NCBI RefSeq assembly: GCF_040361255.1
Contig: NZ_APNG01000004.1
Coordinates: 124,001 to 188,000 of the forward strand
Direction of reading: 5' to 3'
Source: Salinisphaera sp040361255
GTDB taxonomy: Bacteria; Pseudomonadota; Gammaproteobacteria; Nevskiales; Salinisphaeraceae
Length of the DNA stretch: 64,000 bases
In this document: positions 35,407 through 43,582 of the stretch, piece after piece
Position numbering within the stretch: position 1 is the stretch's first letter
Layout of the letters: each line of letters opens with the position of its first letter
Program-made: the position numbers and the translations under genes
Notes under the pieces: generated by a model
Database searches by the model: none
Told to the model about the DNA's origin: nothing
The model's input: the letters and a program-made list of their open reading frames with translations, nothing else

Positions 35407-36446
35407 ACCAGGCGAACGGCGTCGTCGTCGGCGTTTTCGCGCGCGTGGATGTGTCCGATTTCAAAGACCTGTTCCCCGGCGCCGGTGAGCACATCAATCG
35501 CCTGGGCGCGTTGATCGGCCGGTACCACCACGCAATAGCCAATGCCGCAGTTGAAGGTGCGCGCCATTTCGCTGTCGCTGACGTTGCCGGCCTCGGCAAG
35601 CCAGTCGAAGATGGCCGGGCGTTTCCAGGCGCTGCGCTCGATGGTCGCCGCCAGATGATCCGGAATCACGCGGGCGAAGTTCTCGGCCAGCCCGCCGCCG
35701 GTGATATGGGCCATGGCCTGGACATCCACTGCCGCCAGCAATGCCTGGATGGCCTTAACGTAAATGCGCGTGGGCGCGAGCAGCGCATCGGCCAGACTCT
35801 GTTCGCCCAGACGTGTTTCCAGCGTGGCCCCAGCCACCTCGAGAATACGGCGCACCAGCGAGTAGCCGTTGGAATGCGGACCCGAGGCAGCCAGGCCGAG
35901 CACGACGCTGTCTTCGGCGAGGCGACTGCCGTCGATGCGTTTGTCGTATTCGACCACGCCCACACAAAAACCGGCCAGATCGAAATCGCCGCTGGCATAC
36001 ATGCCGGGCATTTCCGCGGTTTCGCCGCCCACGAGCGCCGCGCCGGCCTGGCGACAGCCCTCGGCGATGCTCTTGATCACGGGCGCGGCAACTGCGGCGT
36101 CCAGATGCGCGGTGGCGTAGTAGTCCAGGAAGAACAGCGGCTCGGCGCCGGTGACCAGCACGTCGTTGACGCACATGGCCACGAGATCGATACCGATGCC
36201 GTCGAAGCGCTTCGCATCGATAGCCAGGCGCAGCTTGGTGCCTACACCGTCGGTGCCGGATACCAGTACCGGCCGGCGATAGCGATCCACCGGCAACTCG
36301 AACAGGCCGCCGAAACCGCCCAGGCCGCCGATCACTTCGGGCCGACGGGTGGCCTCCACCGGTTCGCGGATTTCATCGACCAGACGATTGCCGGCATCGA
36401 TATCCACGCCGGCATCGGCATAGCTCAGAGAAGGACGTTGGCTCAC
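35403..36446 (-). CDS. purM: phosphoribosylformylglycinamidine cyclo-ligase
   Basis: The 347-residue AIR synthetase, step 5 of purine biosynthesis, closes the imidazole ring with ATP. It has SYADAGVDIDAGNRLVDEI at the N-terminus and the glycine-rich LVSGTDGVGTKLRLA loop. GGETAEMPGMY and HITGGGLAENF follow further in. GTG at 36446 is the start, giving the usual MSxxxSLSYADAGVD beginning. It is the first gene of purM-purN-DUF3108. No PUR-box-like palindrome was seen upstream. Confidence 0.96.
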   Translation of the reverse strand: MSQRPSLSYADAGVDIDAGNRLVDEIREPVEATRRPEVIGGLGGFGGLFELPVDRYRRPVLVSGTDGVGTKLRLAIDAKRFDGIGIDLVAMCVNDVLVTGAEPLFFLDYYATAHLDAAVAAPVIKSIAEGCRQAGAALVGGETAEMPGMYASGDFDLAGFCVGVVEYDKRIDGSRLAEDSVVLGLAASGPHSNGYSLVRRILEVAGATLETRLGEQSLADALLAPTRIYVKAIQALLAAVDVQAMAHITGGGLAENFARVIPDHLAATIERSAWKRPAIFDWLAEAGNVSDSEMARTFNCGIGYCVVVPADQRAQAIDVLTGAGEQVFEIGHIHARENADDDAVRLV

Positions 36447-36765
36447 GTGAAATCGCTCGCGGTTGAAAGAGATTGAACCCGATGGGGCCGGTCGTGCGTG
36501 TTATTGTAACGCGGGTATCCGAGGCTGTTGCCAGCCCTGTCGATCGCAGCGATCCGGCAGTGGCCGGGCAGGCACGCATGCACCAGCGTGCCAGCGATTG
36601 GCGGATACGCAATTTGACCGAGCTTGCGGTTGTTCAACGTCGTTTCCATGTCGAGGTATGCGTGCAACACCAGTGGATTGACCGGGGCCGCACCGGCCGG
36701 CACGCCATCGCAGCGTGCATTCGCGCGCAATCGGTGCATGCCATGACATTCGGGGGCTAGCGTTC
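36447..36765. other. divergent gap between purM and perM
   Basis: This gap of about 320 bp should contain promoters for both directions. A plus-strand frame at 36473-36760 could encode 95 residues ending just before the perM start. It has no recognisable domain, only a weak coding bias and no ribosome binding site, so it is not called. Pseudomonads have a DUF2066 gene in this place, and nothing like it is visible here. Confidence 0.5.
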
Positions 36766-37818
36766 ATGCTGAAAAGCCAGCGCAATATCTTCATCGGCCT
36801 TGTCGTATTCGTGGTGTTCACGATCTGGCTGCTGGGCTCGATTCTGACCCCGTTCATCATCGGTGCGGGGCTGGCTTATATGTGCGATCCCGTTGTCGAC
36901 CGCCTCGAGCGTTTGCGCATGTCGCGTACCAGTGGCGTGGTGGTGGTGTTCGCGGTGGTCACGGTCGTGCTGTCGTTGTTGATGCTGTTGTTGCTGCCGC
37001 AATTGCAGAAGCAGCTCAATACGCTGATCCAGAATCTGCCGCGTTATCTCGACTGGATTCAGCGGGCCACTGCCCCCTACCTGGGCTCGTTCGGTCGCAA
37101 TGGCCATTCGCTCGACGTGGAGTCGATCAAGACGCTGATTGCCGACAACTGGGGTACGGCCGGCGGGTTTGCCACTACTGTTGCCAAGAAGGCGTTTTCC
37201 TCGGGCACCGCGCTCATGGCGATCGCCATGAATCTGCTGCTGATCCCGGTCATCATGTTCTATCTGCTGCGCGACTGGGATCACATGGTCGCCTGGATCA
37301 AGTCGCAGCTGCCGCGTCGCTATGTCGGCACCATCAGCGAACTCGCACAGGAAACCGACCAGGTGCTGGGCCAGTTCATTCGCGGCCAGTTGCTGGTCAT
37401 GACCGTGCTCGGTTCGATCTATATCGTCGGCCTGTGGCTGGCCGGCCTCGATCTGGCCCTGGTCATCGGCCTGGGCGCTGGGCTGGTGAGTTTCGTGCCC
37501 TATGTGGGCGTGATCAGCGGCCTGCTGGTGTCCAGCATCGCCATGCTGGTACAGACGGGCGATCCGTTCCAGCTGGTCTGGGTATTCATCGTGTTCGGCA
37601 TCGGCCAGGTGCTCGAACAGGTGATTCTGCAGCCGCTGCTGCTCGGCGATGCCATCGGCCTGCATCCGGTCTGGGTGATCTTTGCGGTGCTCGCCGGTGG
37701 TCAGATCCTGGGCTTTGTGGGCGTGCTCATTGCCTTGCCGGTGGCTGCGGCCATGGCCGTGATCGTGCGCTATGGCGGGCGCCAGTGGCGTTCCAGCCGG
37801 GCCTATCTCGACCACTGA
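36766..37818 (+). CDS. AI-2E family transporter (PerM-like)
   Basis: The 350-residue membrane protein has about eight helices. It starts RNIFIGLVVFVVFTIWLLGSI with an LTPFIIGAGLAYMCDPVVDRL motif. The C-terminal half carries GLGAGLVSFVPYVGVISG and LGDAIGLHPVWVIFAVLAGGQILG, typical of the AI-2E/PerM family of exporters or antiporters. The actual substrate is uncertain for most members. ATG at 36766 is preferred over the longer frame. It is followed by hda after 28 bp, an order conserved in gammaproteobacteria. Confidence 0.9.
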   Translation: MLKSQRNIFIGLVVFVVFTIWLLGSILTPFIIGAGLAYMCDPVVDRLERLRMSRTSGVVVVFAVVTVVLSLLMLLLLPQLQKQLNTLIQNLPRYLDWIQRATAPYLGSFGRNGHSLDVESIKTLIADNWGTAGGFATTVAKKAFSSGTALMAIAMNLLLIPVIMFYLLRDWDHMVAWIKSQLPRRYVGTISELAQETDQVLGQFIRGQLLVMTVLGSIYIVGLWLAGLDLALVIGLGAGLVSFVPYVGVISGLLVSSIAMLVQTGDPFQLVWVFIVFGIGQVLEQVILQPLLLGDAIGLHPVWVIFAVLAGGQILGFVGVLIALPVAAAMAVIVRYGGRQWRSSRAYLDH

Positions 37819-37846
37819 TGTTCGTGTTCTGGACGGGGCCGCGCTG

Positions 37847-38533
37847 ATGGCGACACAGTTGATTCTGGGCGTACAACTGCCACAGAGCGCGACCCTGGAT
37901 GCCTTTGTCGGCGAGACCAATGCGCCGGTACGCGCGGCGGTGGCCCAGATCGTCGACGGGCGTAGCGAGCGGCTGTTCGTACACGGCCCCGAGGCCAGCG
38001 GCAAGACGCATCTGTTACAGGCCGCCTGTCGCGCGGCGGGCGATGCCGGCGCACGCAGTGTTTATGTGCCGCTGGAACAGGTCGCCGATCAGGCCGAATC
38101 CTTACTGGCCGGACTTCAGGATATGGACTGCGTGTGTATCGACGACGTTGCCGCGATTGCCGGCGATCGCGATGCCGAGATCGCGCTGTTGAGTCTGACC
38201 GACGGCCTGCGTGCCCGTGGCGGGCGCCTACTCGCGGCCGATCGCCATCCACCGGGCGAAATCGGTCTGGCGCTGCCCGATCTGGCCAGCCGCCTGGCCT
38301 GGGGCGGGGCGATCGCCACCGCCGAACTCGACGATGCCGACAAGCATGCGCTACTGGTCGAGCGCGCTGCCCAGCGCGGCATGACCCTGCCGGATGCCAC
38401 CGCACGCTGGCTGTTGCGCCACGGCGCACGCGACGTGCCGGCGCTTATGCGCGCGCTGGATACCCTCGATCATGCCTCGCTCGCGGCGCATCGACGCCTG
38501 ACCATTCCATTCGTCAAGCAGATCCTCGGCTAA
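37847..38533 (+). CDS. hda: DnaA regulatory inactivator Hda
   Basis: The 228-residue protein is homologous to the AAA+ domain of DnaA. It binds the sliding clamp through the N-terminal QLILGVQLP motif and stimulates DnaA-ATP hydrolysis, preventing re-initiation. The P-loop is modified, reading GPEASGKTHLLQA. The Walker B-like VCIDDVAAIAG and the sensor region FSLADRHPPGE-like stretch (LLAADRHPPGE) are visible. ATG 37847 starts MATQLILGVQLP, which fits the family. It is co-transcribed with the AI-2E transporter. Confidence 0.93.
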   Translation: MATQLILGVQLPQSATLDAFVGETNAPVRAAVAQIVDGRSERLFVHGPEASGKTHLLQAACRAAGDAGARSVYVPLEQVADQAESLLAGLQDMDCVCIDDVAAIAGDRDAEIALLSLTDGLRARGGRLLAADRHPPGEIGLALPDLASRLAWGGAIATAELDDADKHALLVERAAQRGMTLPDATARWLLRHGARDVPALMRALDTLDHASLAAHRRLTIPFVKQILG

Positions 38534-38582
38534 CGCCGGGCGGCGGTAGTTCGTTTTCGCCCGCGCATGGGCTTGGGTCTTT

Positions 38583-38650
38583 CAATCTGTGTAATCTGGG
38601 AAATCTGAGGTTCCGCTTTAACAACGAAGCCGCCGAACAGCGTGGTTGAA
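38583..38650. repeat. 3' half-copy of the CGCAGATT-rimmed element
   Basis: The stretch from AATCTGTGTAATCTGGGAAA through TTCCGCTTTAACAACGAAGC and CGCCGAACAGCGTGGTTGAA matches 38899-38966 closely, 316 bp downstream. It follows hda by about 50 bases. Confidence 0.7.
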
Positions 38651-38724
38651 AACGCCCGCCCACATCGGCGTCTGTCGGTGGACAGCCTTTAGGGCGTTAC
38701 GCGATGGTTCCCGAAAGGCAGTGA

Positions 38725-38927
38725 TCCGCAGATTACGCAGATTTAATGATTTGGCCGTGGCGGGCGATTGGCTTACATCGGCCTTTTGGGCGGGGTGGCG
38801 TTGGCGGCGAAGAACGGTTCGCAGATCGACGTAGATCACGCAGATCGAAGAGAGATTTATCGCGGTTCGTTGGCGCTTGGCGCATAGGCAGCGCTCTTCT
38901 AATCTGCGTCATCTGCGAAATCTGCGG
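38725..38927. repeat. CGCAGATT-rimmed intergenic element, copy B1
   Basis: The left end TCCGCAGATTACGCAGATT (38725-38743) and the right end AATCTGCGTCATCTGCGAAA plus TCTGCGG are imperfect inverted repeats. The interior matches copy A1 (25250-25463), for example GATTTGGCCGTGGCGGGCGA and GTTGGCGGCGAAGAACGGTT. At about 203 bp and without coding capacity it is a MITE-like or palindromic element. Confidence 0.78.
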
Positions 38928-39169
38928 TTCCGCTTTAAGAACGAAGCCGCCGAACAGCACGGTTGAAAACGTCCGCCGACATCGGTGCCCGTCTGCGGTG
39001 TGTATGTGGCGTGAACATCAGACCCTCAGGCGTTCGGGTAATCGGACCGTCGCCTTATTCGCGTGTCTTCGCTTTCATTTGCGGACAACCTGCCTGCTTG
39101 AGCGTAGTGAGCAGCATTTCATACCTAACCGAGAGCGGGTTTGAAGCGCGGATGTCGCAAAGCAACGGT
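38928..39169. repeat. remainder of the hda-DUF2069 gap: shared repeat tail
   Basis: The tail after element B1 (GAACGAAGCCGCCGAACAGC ...) repeats the one after 38583. The stretch 39026-39101, containing CAGGCGTTCGGGTAATCGGA and TTATTCGCGTGTCTTCGCTT, matches 25540-25614. No gene is supported in this convergent gap. Confidence 0.65.
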
Positions 39170-39526
39170 TTAGGAGCTACGCCGCTGGGCTTCGCGCTCG
39201 CGCGCATCCCATTTGGCGAATACCACGGTGCCTACGAACATGGCGATACTTGCACCCAGGCACAGGTCGACCGCCAGGCTGGGCTTGCCGGAAATATATT
39301 CGACCATCGCATAGGCCATATAGAACAATGCCGCCATCGACGCCCAGGCCGCGGTATAGATACGGGCCCGCGCCAGGCCGTTGAGCGATGCCAGCAGCGG
39401 CAGGCTGAAGATCGAGGCCAGCAGCAGCCGTTCCATGGTATGAACACCGGCAATCCAGAACAGGCTTGCGATCAACGCGATATTGCCGAGTACGGCCATC
39501 AGCAGGGCATAACGGGACCAGCGCAT
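39170..39526 (-). CDS. DUF2069 family membrane protein
   Basis: The 118-residue protein has about four membrane helices (residues 7-28, 36-52, 58-76 and 85-103) and a basic C-terminus (KWDAREREAQRR). DUF2069 proteins are small inner-membrane proteins usually encoded beside wrbA, as here, and of unknown function. ATG at 39526 shares one base with the wrbA TAA (TAATG), which decides the start against a much longer open frame. Confidence 0.87.
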   Translation of the reverse strand: MRWSRYALLMAVLGNIALIASLFWIAGVHTMERLLLASIFSLPLLASLNGLARARIYTAAWASMAALFYMAYAMVEYISGKPSLAVDLCLGASIAMFVGTVVFAKWDAREREAQRRSS

Positions 39527-40143
39527 TACGATTGCCCCAGCTTGAGTGCGGTTCGGGCCACGCGCTCGCCCAGATTGCGTGCGAGCTGGCGTTCGATATC
39601 GGTCAGCGGGTGATCGCCCATGACGCCGGACACGTGGCTGGCGCCGTAGGGCGTGCCGCCGCTGTCGGTTTCGGCGAGCAGATTGTCGGCGGTATAGGTC
39701 AGGCCCAAGATCAACATGCCGTGGTGGAGCAGCGGCAACATCATGCTGGTGAGCGTGGTTTCCTGGCCGCCATGCAGGCTGCCCGTGGAGGTGAACACCG
39801 CGCCAGGCTTGTCGGCGAGCGTACCCGATAGCCACTGCCCGGACAGGGTATCGATGAAGTGCTTGAGCGGCGCGGCCATGTTGCCGAAGCGTGTGGGCGA
39901 GCCCAGGATCAGCCCGGCGCAGTCTTCGAGATCGTCGTGGCTGACATAGGGCGCGCCTTGTTCGGGCACCGCCGGTGCGCTGGCCTGCGTATCGGGCGAG
40001 ACCTCGGGCACGGTGCGTACACGCGCCTGCATCGGTTTCGCACGGGCCACGCCGCGGGCAATTTCATTGGCCAGTGCCGCGGTGGCGCCGTTGCGGCTGT
40101 AGTAGAGCACGAGAATTTCGTTACTTGAACGCGCGTTGCTCAT
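39526..40143 (-). CDS. wrbA: NAD(P)H:quinone oxidoreductase, WrbA family
   Basis: The 205-residue flavodoxin-like enzyme reduces quinones by two electrons. The FMN phosphate loop is LYYSRNGATAALANEIA. SPTRFGNMAAPLKHFIDT and TSTGSLHGGQETTL follow, the last being the WrbA insertion that forms part of the tetramer active site. It is the middle gene of arsC-like/wrbA/DUF2069, all overlapping by 1-4 bases, so strongly coupled. Confidence 0.95.
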   Translation of the reverse strand: MSNARSSNEILVLYYSRNGATAALANEIARGVARAKPMQARVRTVPEVSPDTQASAPAVPEQGAPYVSHDDLEDCAGLILGSPTRFGNMAAPLKHFIDTLSGQWLSGTLADKPGAVFTSTGSLHGGQETTLTSMMLPLLHHGMLILGLTYTADNLLAETDSGGTPYGASHVSGVMGDHPLTDIERQLARNLGERVARTALKLGQS

Positions 40144-40505
40144 GAATCGGAGTCCTGACGAGAGTCGATAAGTTCGAATACGCGCTCGGGCGGGCGTGCG
40201 ATGAGCGCGTGTGTGCCAAGCTGAATTACCGGGCGTTGCATGAGGGCCGGCTGATCCAGCAACAGGCTTAGCACGCGCTCGCGATCGAGCGTCTGCGCGC
40301 TGTAGCCACTGTCTGCAAACGCCGTATCACCGGTGCGCACCAGCGATGCCGGTGGGCTGTCCAGCCCATCGAGCAACGCGCCCAGCTCTGCGGCGCTGGG
40401 CGGATTTTTCAGATAATCGCGCACTTGGGGGGTATGCCCGGCCTCTTCGAGCAGCGCCAGGGTCGCCCGTGATTTCGAACAGCGTGGGTTGTAGTACAAA
40501 CGCAT
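40140..40505 (-). CDS. ArsC-family reductase (YfgD-like)
   Basis: The 121-residue thioredoxin-fold protein begins MRLYYNPRCSKSRATLALL, with the catalytic Cys of the NPRCSKSR loop. It continues with a YLKNPP segment and MQRPVIQLG, as in the glutaredoxin-dependent arsenate reductase family. Chromosomal YfgD homologues beside wrbA have an unclear substrate, and no ars genes are present. The stop overlaps the wrbA start as ATGA. Met at 40505 is preferred by homology; an ATG ten codons upstream (40535) is possible. Confidence 0.85.
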   Translation of the reverse strand: MRLYYNPRCSKSRATLALLEEAGHTPQVRDYLKNPPSAAELGALLDGLDSPPASLVRTGDTAFADSGYSAQTLDRERVLSLLLDQPALMQRPVIQLGTHALIARPPERVFELIDSRQDSDS

Positions 40506-40575
40506 GGCAGTGGCGGGTGAAAACGGGCGGCTCATCCTGCGGCGCGCGTGTCGACAACGCAATGCCGCGTAGCGA

Positions 40576-41196
40576 TCAGCGGGCGTACCAGCGTGTCTGC
40601 AACGCACTGGCCACCCGCGAGGGATACCAGTACTGGCCGAGGCTGCCGTTGTAGCGCGCCAGCGCACGGGTGAGATCGCCATCTTCCTTGTCGAGATAGA
40701 AGGCCAGAATCGTGCAGCCGTAACGCAGGTTGGTGCGCATATCGAAGAGGTTGTCGTCAGGCCGGCCGATTTCGTCGATCCAGAACGGCATGATCTGCAT
40801 CAGCCCGATCGCGCCCGCCGAGGAAACGGCAAAGCGTTGAAAGGCGGATTCGACCTGGATCAGCGATAGCACGACCTGCGGGTCCAGCCCGGCACGCGCG
40901 GCTTCGGCATGCACGGTCTTGAGCAAAGCCATACGCCGGCCCACATCGGGCATGAGCCGCTCCAGGCGGGTCGACATATCCAGTAGCCACACCTCGGCCT
41001 CGAAACGGTTGGAAAACGTGGCCGAATCGTGAACCGCGTTCATGAGCGCACGTCGCAGTGCCGGGTCCACGGTCTCCGGCTGGGCCGCGGCGGCATGCCC
41101 GGGCGTGCTCGCGAACACCGCGCAGCCCAGCGCGGCGCAGCACAGCATGCGCGCCAGCCACCGGCGAATACGCGATTGCGGATACGTCTCGGACAA
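40576..41196 (-). CDS. lytic transglycosylase (SLT domain)
   Basis: The 206-residue periplasmic murein-cleaving enzyme has a signal peptide to about residue 38 (cleavage near GHAAAA). The catalytic domain follows, with Glu116 in SLIQVESAFQ, then SSAGAIGLMQIMP and RYGCTILAFYLDKE...ALARYNGS. The start is TTG at 41196, supported by GGGGAG six bases upstream. It lies about 100 bp downstream of proS, a common gammaproteobacterial pairing. Confidence 0.9.
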   Translation of the reverse strand: MSETYPQSRIRRWLARMLCCAALGCAVFASTPGHAAAAQPETVDPALRRALMNAVHDSATFSNRFEAEVWLLDMSTRLERLMPDVGRRMALLKTVHAEAARAGLDPQVVLSLIQVESAFQRFAVSSAGAIGLMQIMPFWIDEIGRPDDNLFDMRTNLRYGCTILAFYLDKEDGDLTRALARYNGSLGQYWYPSRVASALQTRWYAR

Positions 41197-41297
41197 ACTC
41201 GCTCCCCGTTACCCCGGATTCGTCGGCCGTCGATGCGGCCCGCGAGTCGGGCGCGGCGCCGGCATGTCGTGTGGCCAATCTTCGACGTTATCGGCGC

Positions 41298-42998
41298 CTA
41301 GCGACCCAACTTTTGGCGCAGCGCTTCAACGCTGTGTTCGATCTGACTGTTTTCGCTGTCGCGCCGGCCCTTGTATTCGAGCGTGCCGGCCTCCAGCCCG
41401 CGATCGGAAACGACCACCCGATGCGGTATGCCGATGAGCTCGGCATCGGCGAACATCGGGCCCGGGCGCAGGCCGCGGTCGTCGAGCGCAACATCGATGC
41501 CCACCCGACGGCATTCGGCATACAGGTTTTCGCAGGCCTCACGCACCGCCGCCGACTTATCAGCCTTGATCGGGATGATGACCAGCTCGAAGGGGGCGAT
41601 CGCGGTGGGCCAGCAAATGCCGGCGTCGTCGAAGCACTGCTCGATGGCGGCGGCGACGATGCGCGATACGCCAAAGCCGTAGCAGCCCATTTGCGGGGTC
41701 ACGGACTGGCCGTTTTCGTCGAGTACGGTTAGTTCCAGCGCACGGCTGTACTTGTCGCCAAGCTGAAACACATGGCCGACTTCGATGCCGCGCAGAATCG
41801 ACAGCGGCGAGCCGTCCGGGCTCGGATCACCCGCCACCACATTGCGCAGGTCGGCGAATTCCGGCTCCTGCGTATCGCGACCCCAGTTGAAGTTCACGAA
41901 GTGCACGCCATCGCTGTTGGCACCCACGGCCATGTCGGCGGCGTTCTGGACCGCGTAATCAGCGATTACGCGTACATCGACACCCACCGGGCCGAGCGAG
42001 CCCGGGCCGGCGCCGAAATGCTTGCGGATGACGGCTTCCTCGGCGAATTGAAGCGGCGTGGCGATGCCGTCGATGCCCTCGGCCTTGATTTCGTTGAGCG
42101 TATGATCGCCGCGCAGTACCAGCAGCACCGGGCGCTCGTCGTCGCCCATGACCACGATTGCCTTGGCGGTGGACTCGGCCGGCAGATCGAGCGCGCTGCA
42201 CAGCTCGGCGATCGTGGCGACACCGGGTGTGTCCACACGGCGCAGCTCGCCGGTGGCGCTCGGGCGCGGCGTATCGCTGGCCCGCGTTACGGCGGCTTCG
42301 ATATTAGCGGCATAGCCACCGTTTTCGGCGACCGCGAGTTCGTCTTCGCCGGCATGAGCGAGCACGTGGAATTCCTCGGACTTCGCACCGCCGATCGCGC
42401 CGGAATCCGCCGCGACCACGCGGTAATCCAGGCCGATGCGATCGAGAATACGCGCATAGGCGGCGCGCATGACGTGATATTCGCGATCCAGATCCGCGGC
42501 GTTCATATGAAAGGAGTAGGCATCCTTCATGATGAATTCGCGCGCGCGCATCAGGCCGAAACGCGGCCGGATCTCGTCGCGAAACTTGGTCTGGATCTGG
42601 TAGAAATTCACCGGCAGCTGCTTGTAGCTGCTGATATCGCGCTTGGCGTAATCGGTGATGACTTCTTCATGGGTCGGGCCGAAACAGTACTGGCGATCGA
42701 GCCGGTCGGTCATGCGCAGCATGAGATCGCCCATGGCGTCCCAGCGCCCGCTCTGCTGCCAGAGTTCGGCCGGTTGCACGGCGGGCATGAGTACTTCCAG
42801 CGCGCCGGCCGCGTCCATTTCCTCGCGCACGATGTTTTCCACCTTGCGCAATACCCGCATGCCCAGCGGCGTCCAGGTATACAGGCCGGCACCGAGCTTG
42901 CGGATCATGCCGGCACGCAGCATCAGCTGATGCGACACGATTTCGGCATCGGCCGGGGTTTCCTTGGTAGTGGACAGGGCGAAGGCGGATAGACGCAT
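41298..42998 (-). CDS. proS: prolyl-tRNA synthetase
   Basis: The 566-residue class II synthetase is of the bacterial type, with the editing (INS) domain between motifs 2 and 3 (about residues 230-400). Motif 1 lies in GLYTWTPLGMRVLRK. Motif 2 is FRDEIRPRFGLMRAREFIMKDAYSF. Motif 3 is MGCYGFGVSRIVAAAIE, and a C-terminal anticodon-binding domain follows. ATG at 42998 gives MRLSAFALSTTKETPADAE, the canonical N-terminus. Confidence 0.98.
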   Translation of the reverse strand: MRLSAFALSTTKETPADAEIVSHQLMLRAGMIRKLGAGLYTWTPLGMRVLRKVENIVREEMDAAGALEVLMPAVQPAELWQQSGRWDAMGDLMLRMTDRLDRQYCFGPTHEEVITDYAKRDISSYKQLPVNFYQIQTKFRDEIRPRFGLMRAREFIMKDAYSFHMNAADLDREYHVMRAAYARILDRIGLDYRVVAADSGAIGGAKSEEFHVLAHAGEDELAVAENGGYAANIEAAVTRASDTPRPSATGELRRVDTPGVATIAELCSALDLPAESTAKAIVVMGDDERPVLLVLRGDHTLNEIKAEGIDGIATPLQFAEEAVIRKHFGAGPGSLGPVGVDVRVIADYAVQNAADMAVGANSDGVHFVNFNWGRDTQEPEFADLRNVVAGDPSPDGSPLSILRGIEVGHVFQLGDKYSRALELTVLDENGQSVTPQMGCYGFGVSRIVAAAIEQCFDDAGICWPTAIAPFELVIIPIKADKSAAVREACENLYAECRRVGIDVALDDRGLRPGPMFADAELIGIPHRVVVSDRGLEAGTLEYKGRRDSENSQIEHSVEALRQKLGR

Positions 42999-43093
42999 GG
43001 GCGAAGGCCGGTTGGGTCGATGAGCGAATCAGCCCGCGATTCTACAAAAAAGCAGGGCGCGCCGCGCAAAGCGCCAGGCGCGCGCGGGGCGGG

Positions 43094-43504
43094 TCAATCC
43101 AGAATCGTGAGCACGCGTTCGCGCATGGCGGCGTCTTCGCGCTGCCAGGCGCGCATTTCCAGTACGCCCTTGATGTTGAGCGAAATGATCAGATACAGCG
43201 CATCCGGATAGCCCAGGCCTTCCAGATCGTGGACCGAGGGCTCGGGCGGTGCGCTCGGGTGCGAGTGATAGATCGCGAGCATGCGTTCGCCGCGCTCGCG
43301 CATGGTCTTGAGCGCGTCGATCTGACCGGCCGGGTCCATTTCGAAACGACAGGCGGGCTGTGCGGCCACATTGGCGACCGGATAGATCTCATGCGGCATG
43401 CCGGCGCGCTCGCTGACAAAACCGCAGACTTCGGCGTCCGGCTGTTTCTGGGCTTCGAACAGCAGCCGGGTGGCCAGCATCCGGCTCATCTTCACGGGTT
43501 TCAC
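43094..43504 (-). CDS. JAMM/M67 family metallopeptidase
   Basis: The roughly 136-residue Mov34/MPN protein has a catalytic Glu in AEVCGF. The JAMM zinc motif is HSHPSAPPEPSVHD, i.e. HxHP...S..D. Bacterial stand-alone members cleave isopeptide-like bonds of sulfur-carrier or ubiquitin-like proteins, but no such partner is adjacent. The start is ambiguous. GTG at 43504 has AAGGA seven bases upstream and is preferred; a TTG at 43525 and an ATG at 43489 are also in frame. Position next to proS suggests housekeeping. Confidence 0.8.
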   Translation of the reverse strand: MKPVKMSRMLATRLLFEAQKQPDAEVCGFVSERAGMPHEIYPVANVAAQPACRFEMDPAGQIDALKTMRERGERMLAIYHSHPSAPPEPSVHDLEGLGYPDALYLIISLNIKGVLEMRAWQREDAAMRERVLTILD

Positions 43505-43582
43505 GCCTGGATCCTTTATCTGCAAAAGACGCGCATCATAGCGCCCGATACCAATTCAAACGAGCGCGGCACGCGCACAGGG

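Noticed and set aside
36473..36760. Plus-strand 95-codon frame just before perM
   Set aside because: Ends neatly before perM, but weak third-position bias, no Shine-Dalgarno and no recognisable domain; left as a gap note.
38725..38927. CRISPR array, considered because of short reiterated CGCAGATT words
   Set aside because: The words are only 8-9 bases, in inverted orientation at two ends, without regular unique spacers or cas genes.
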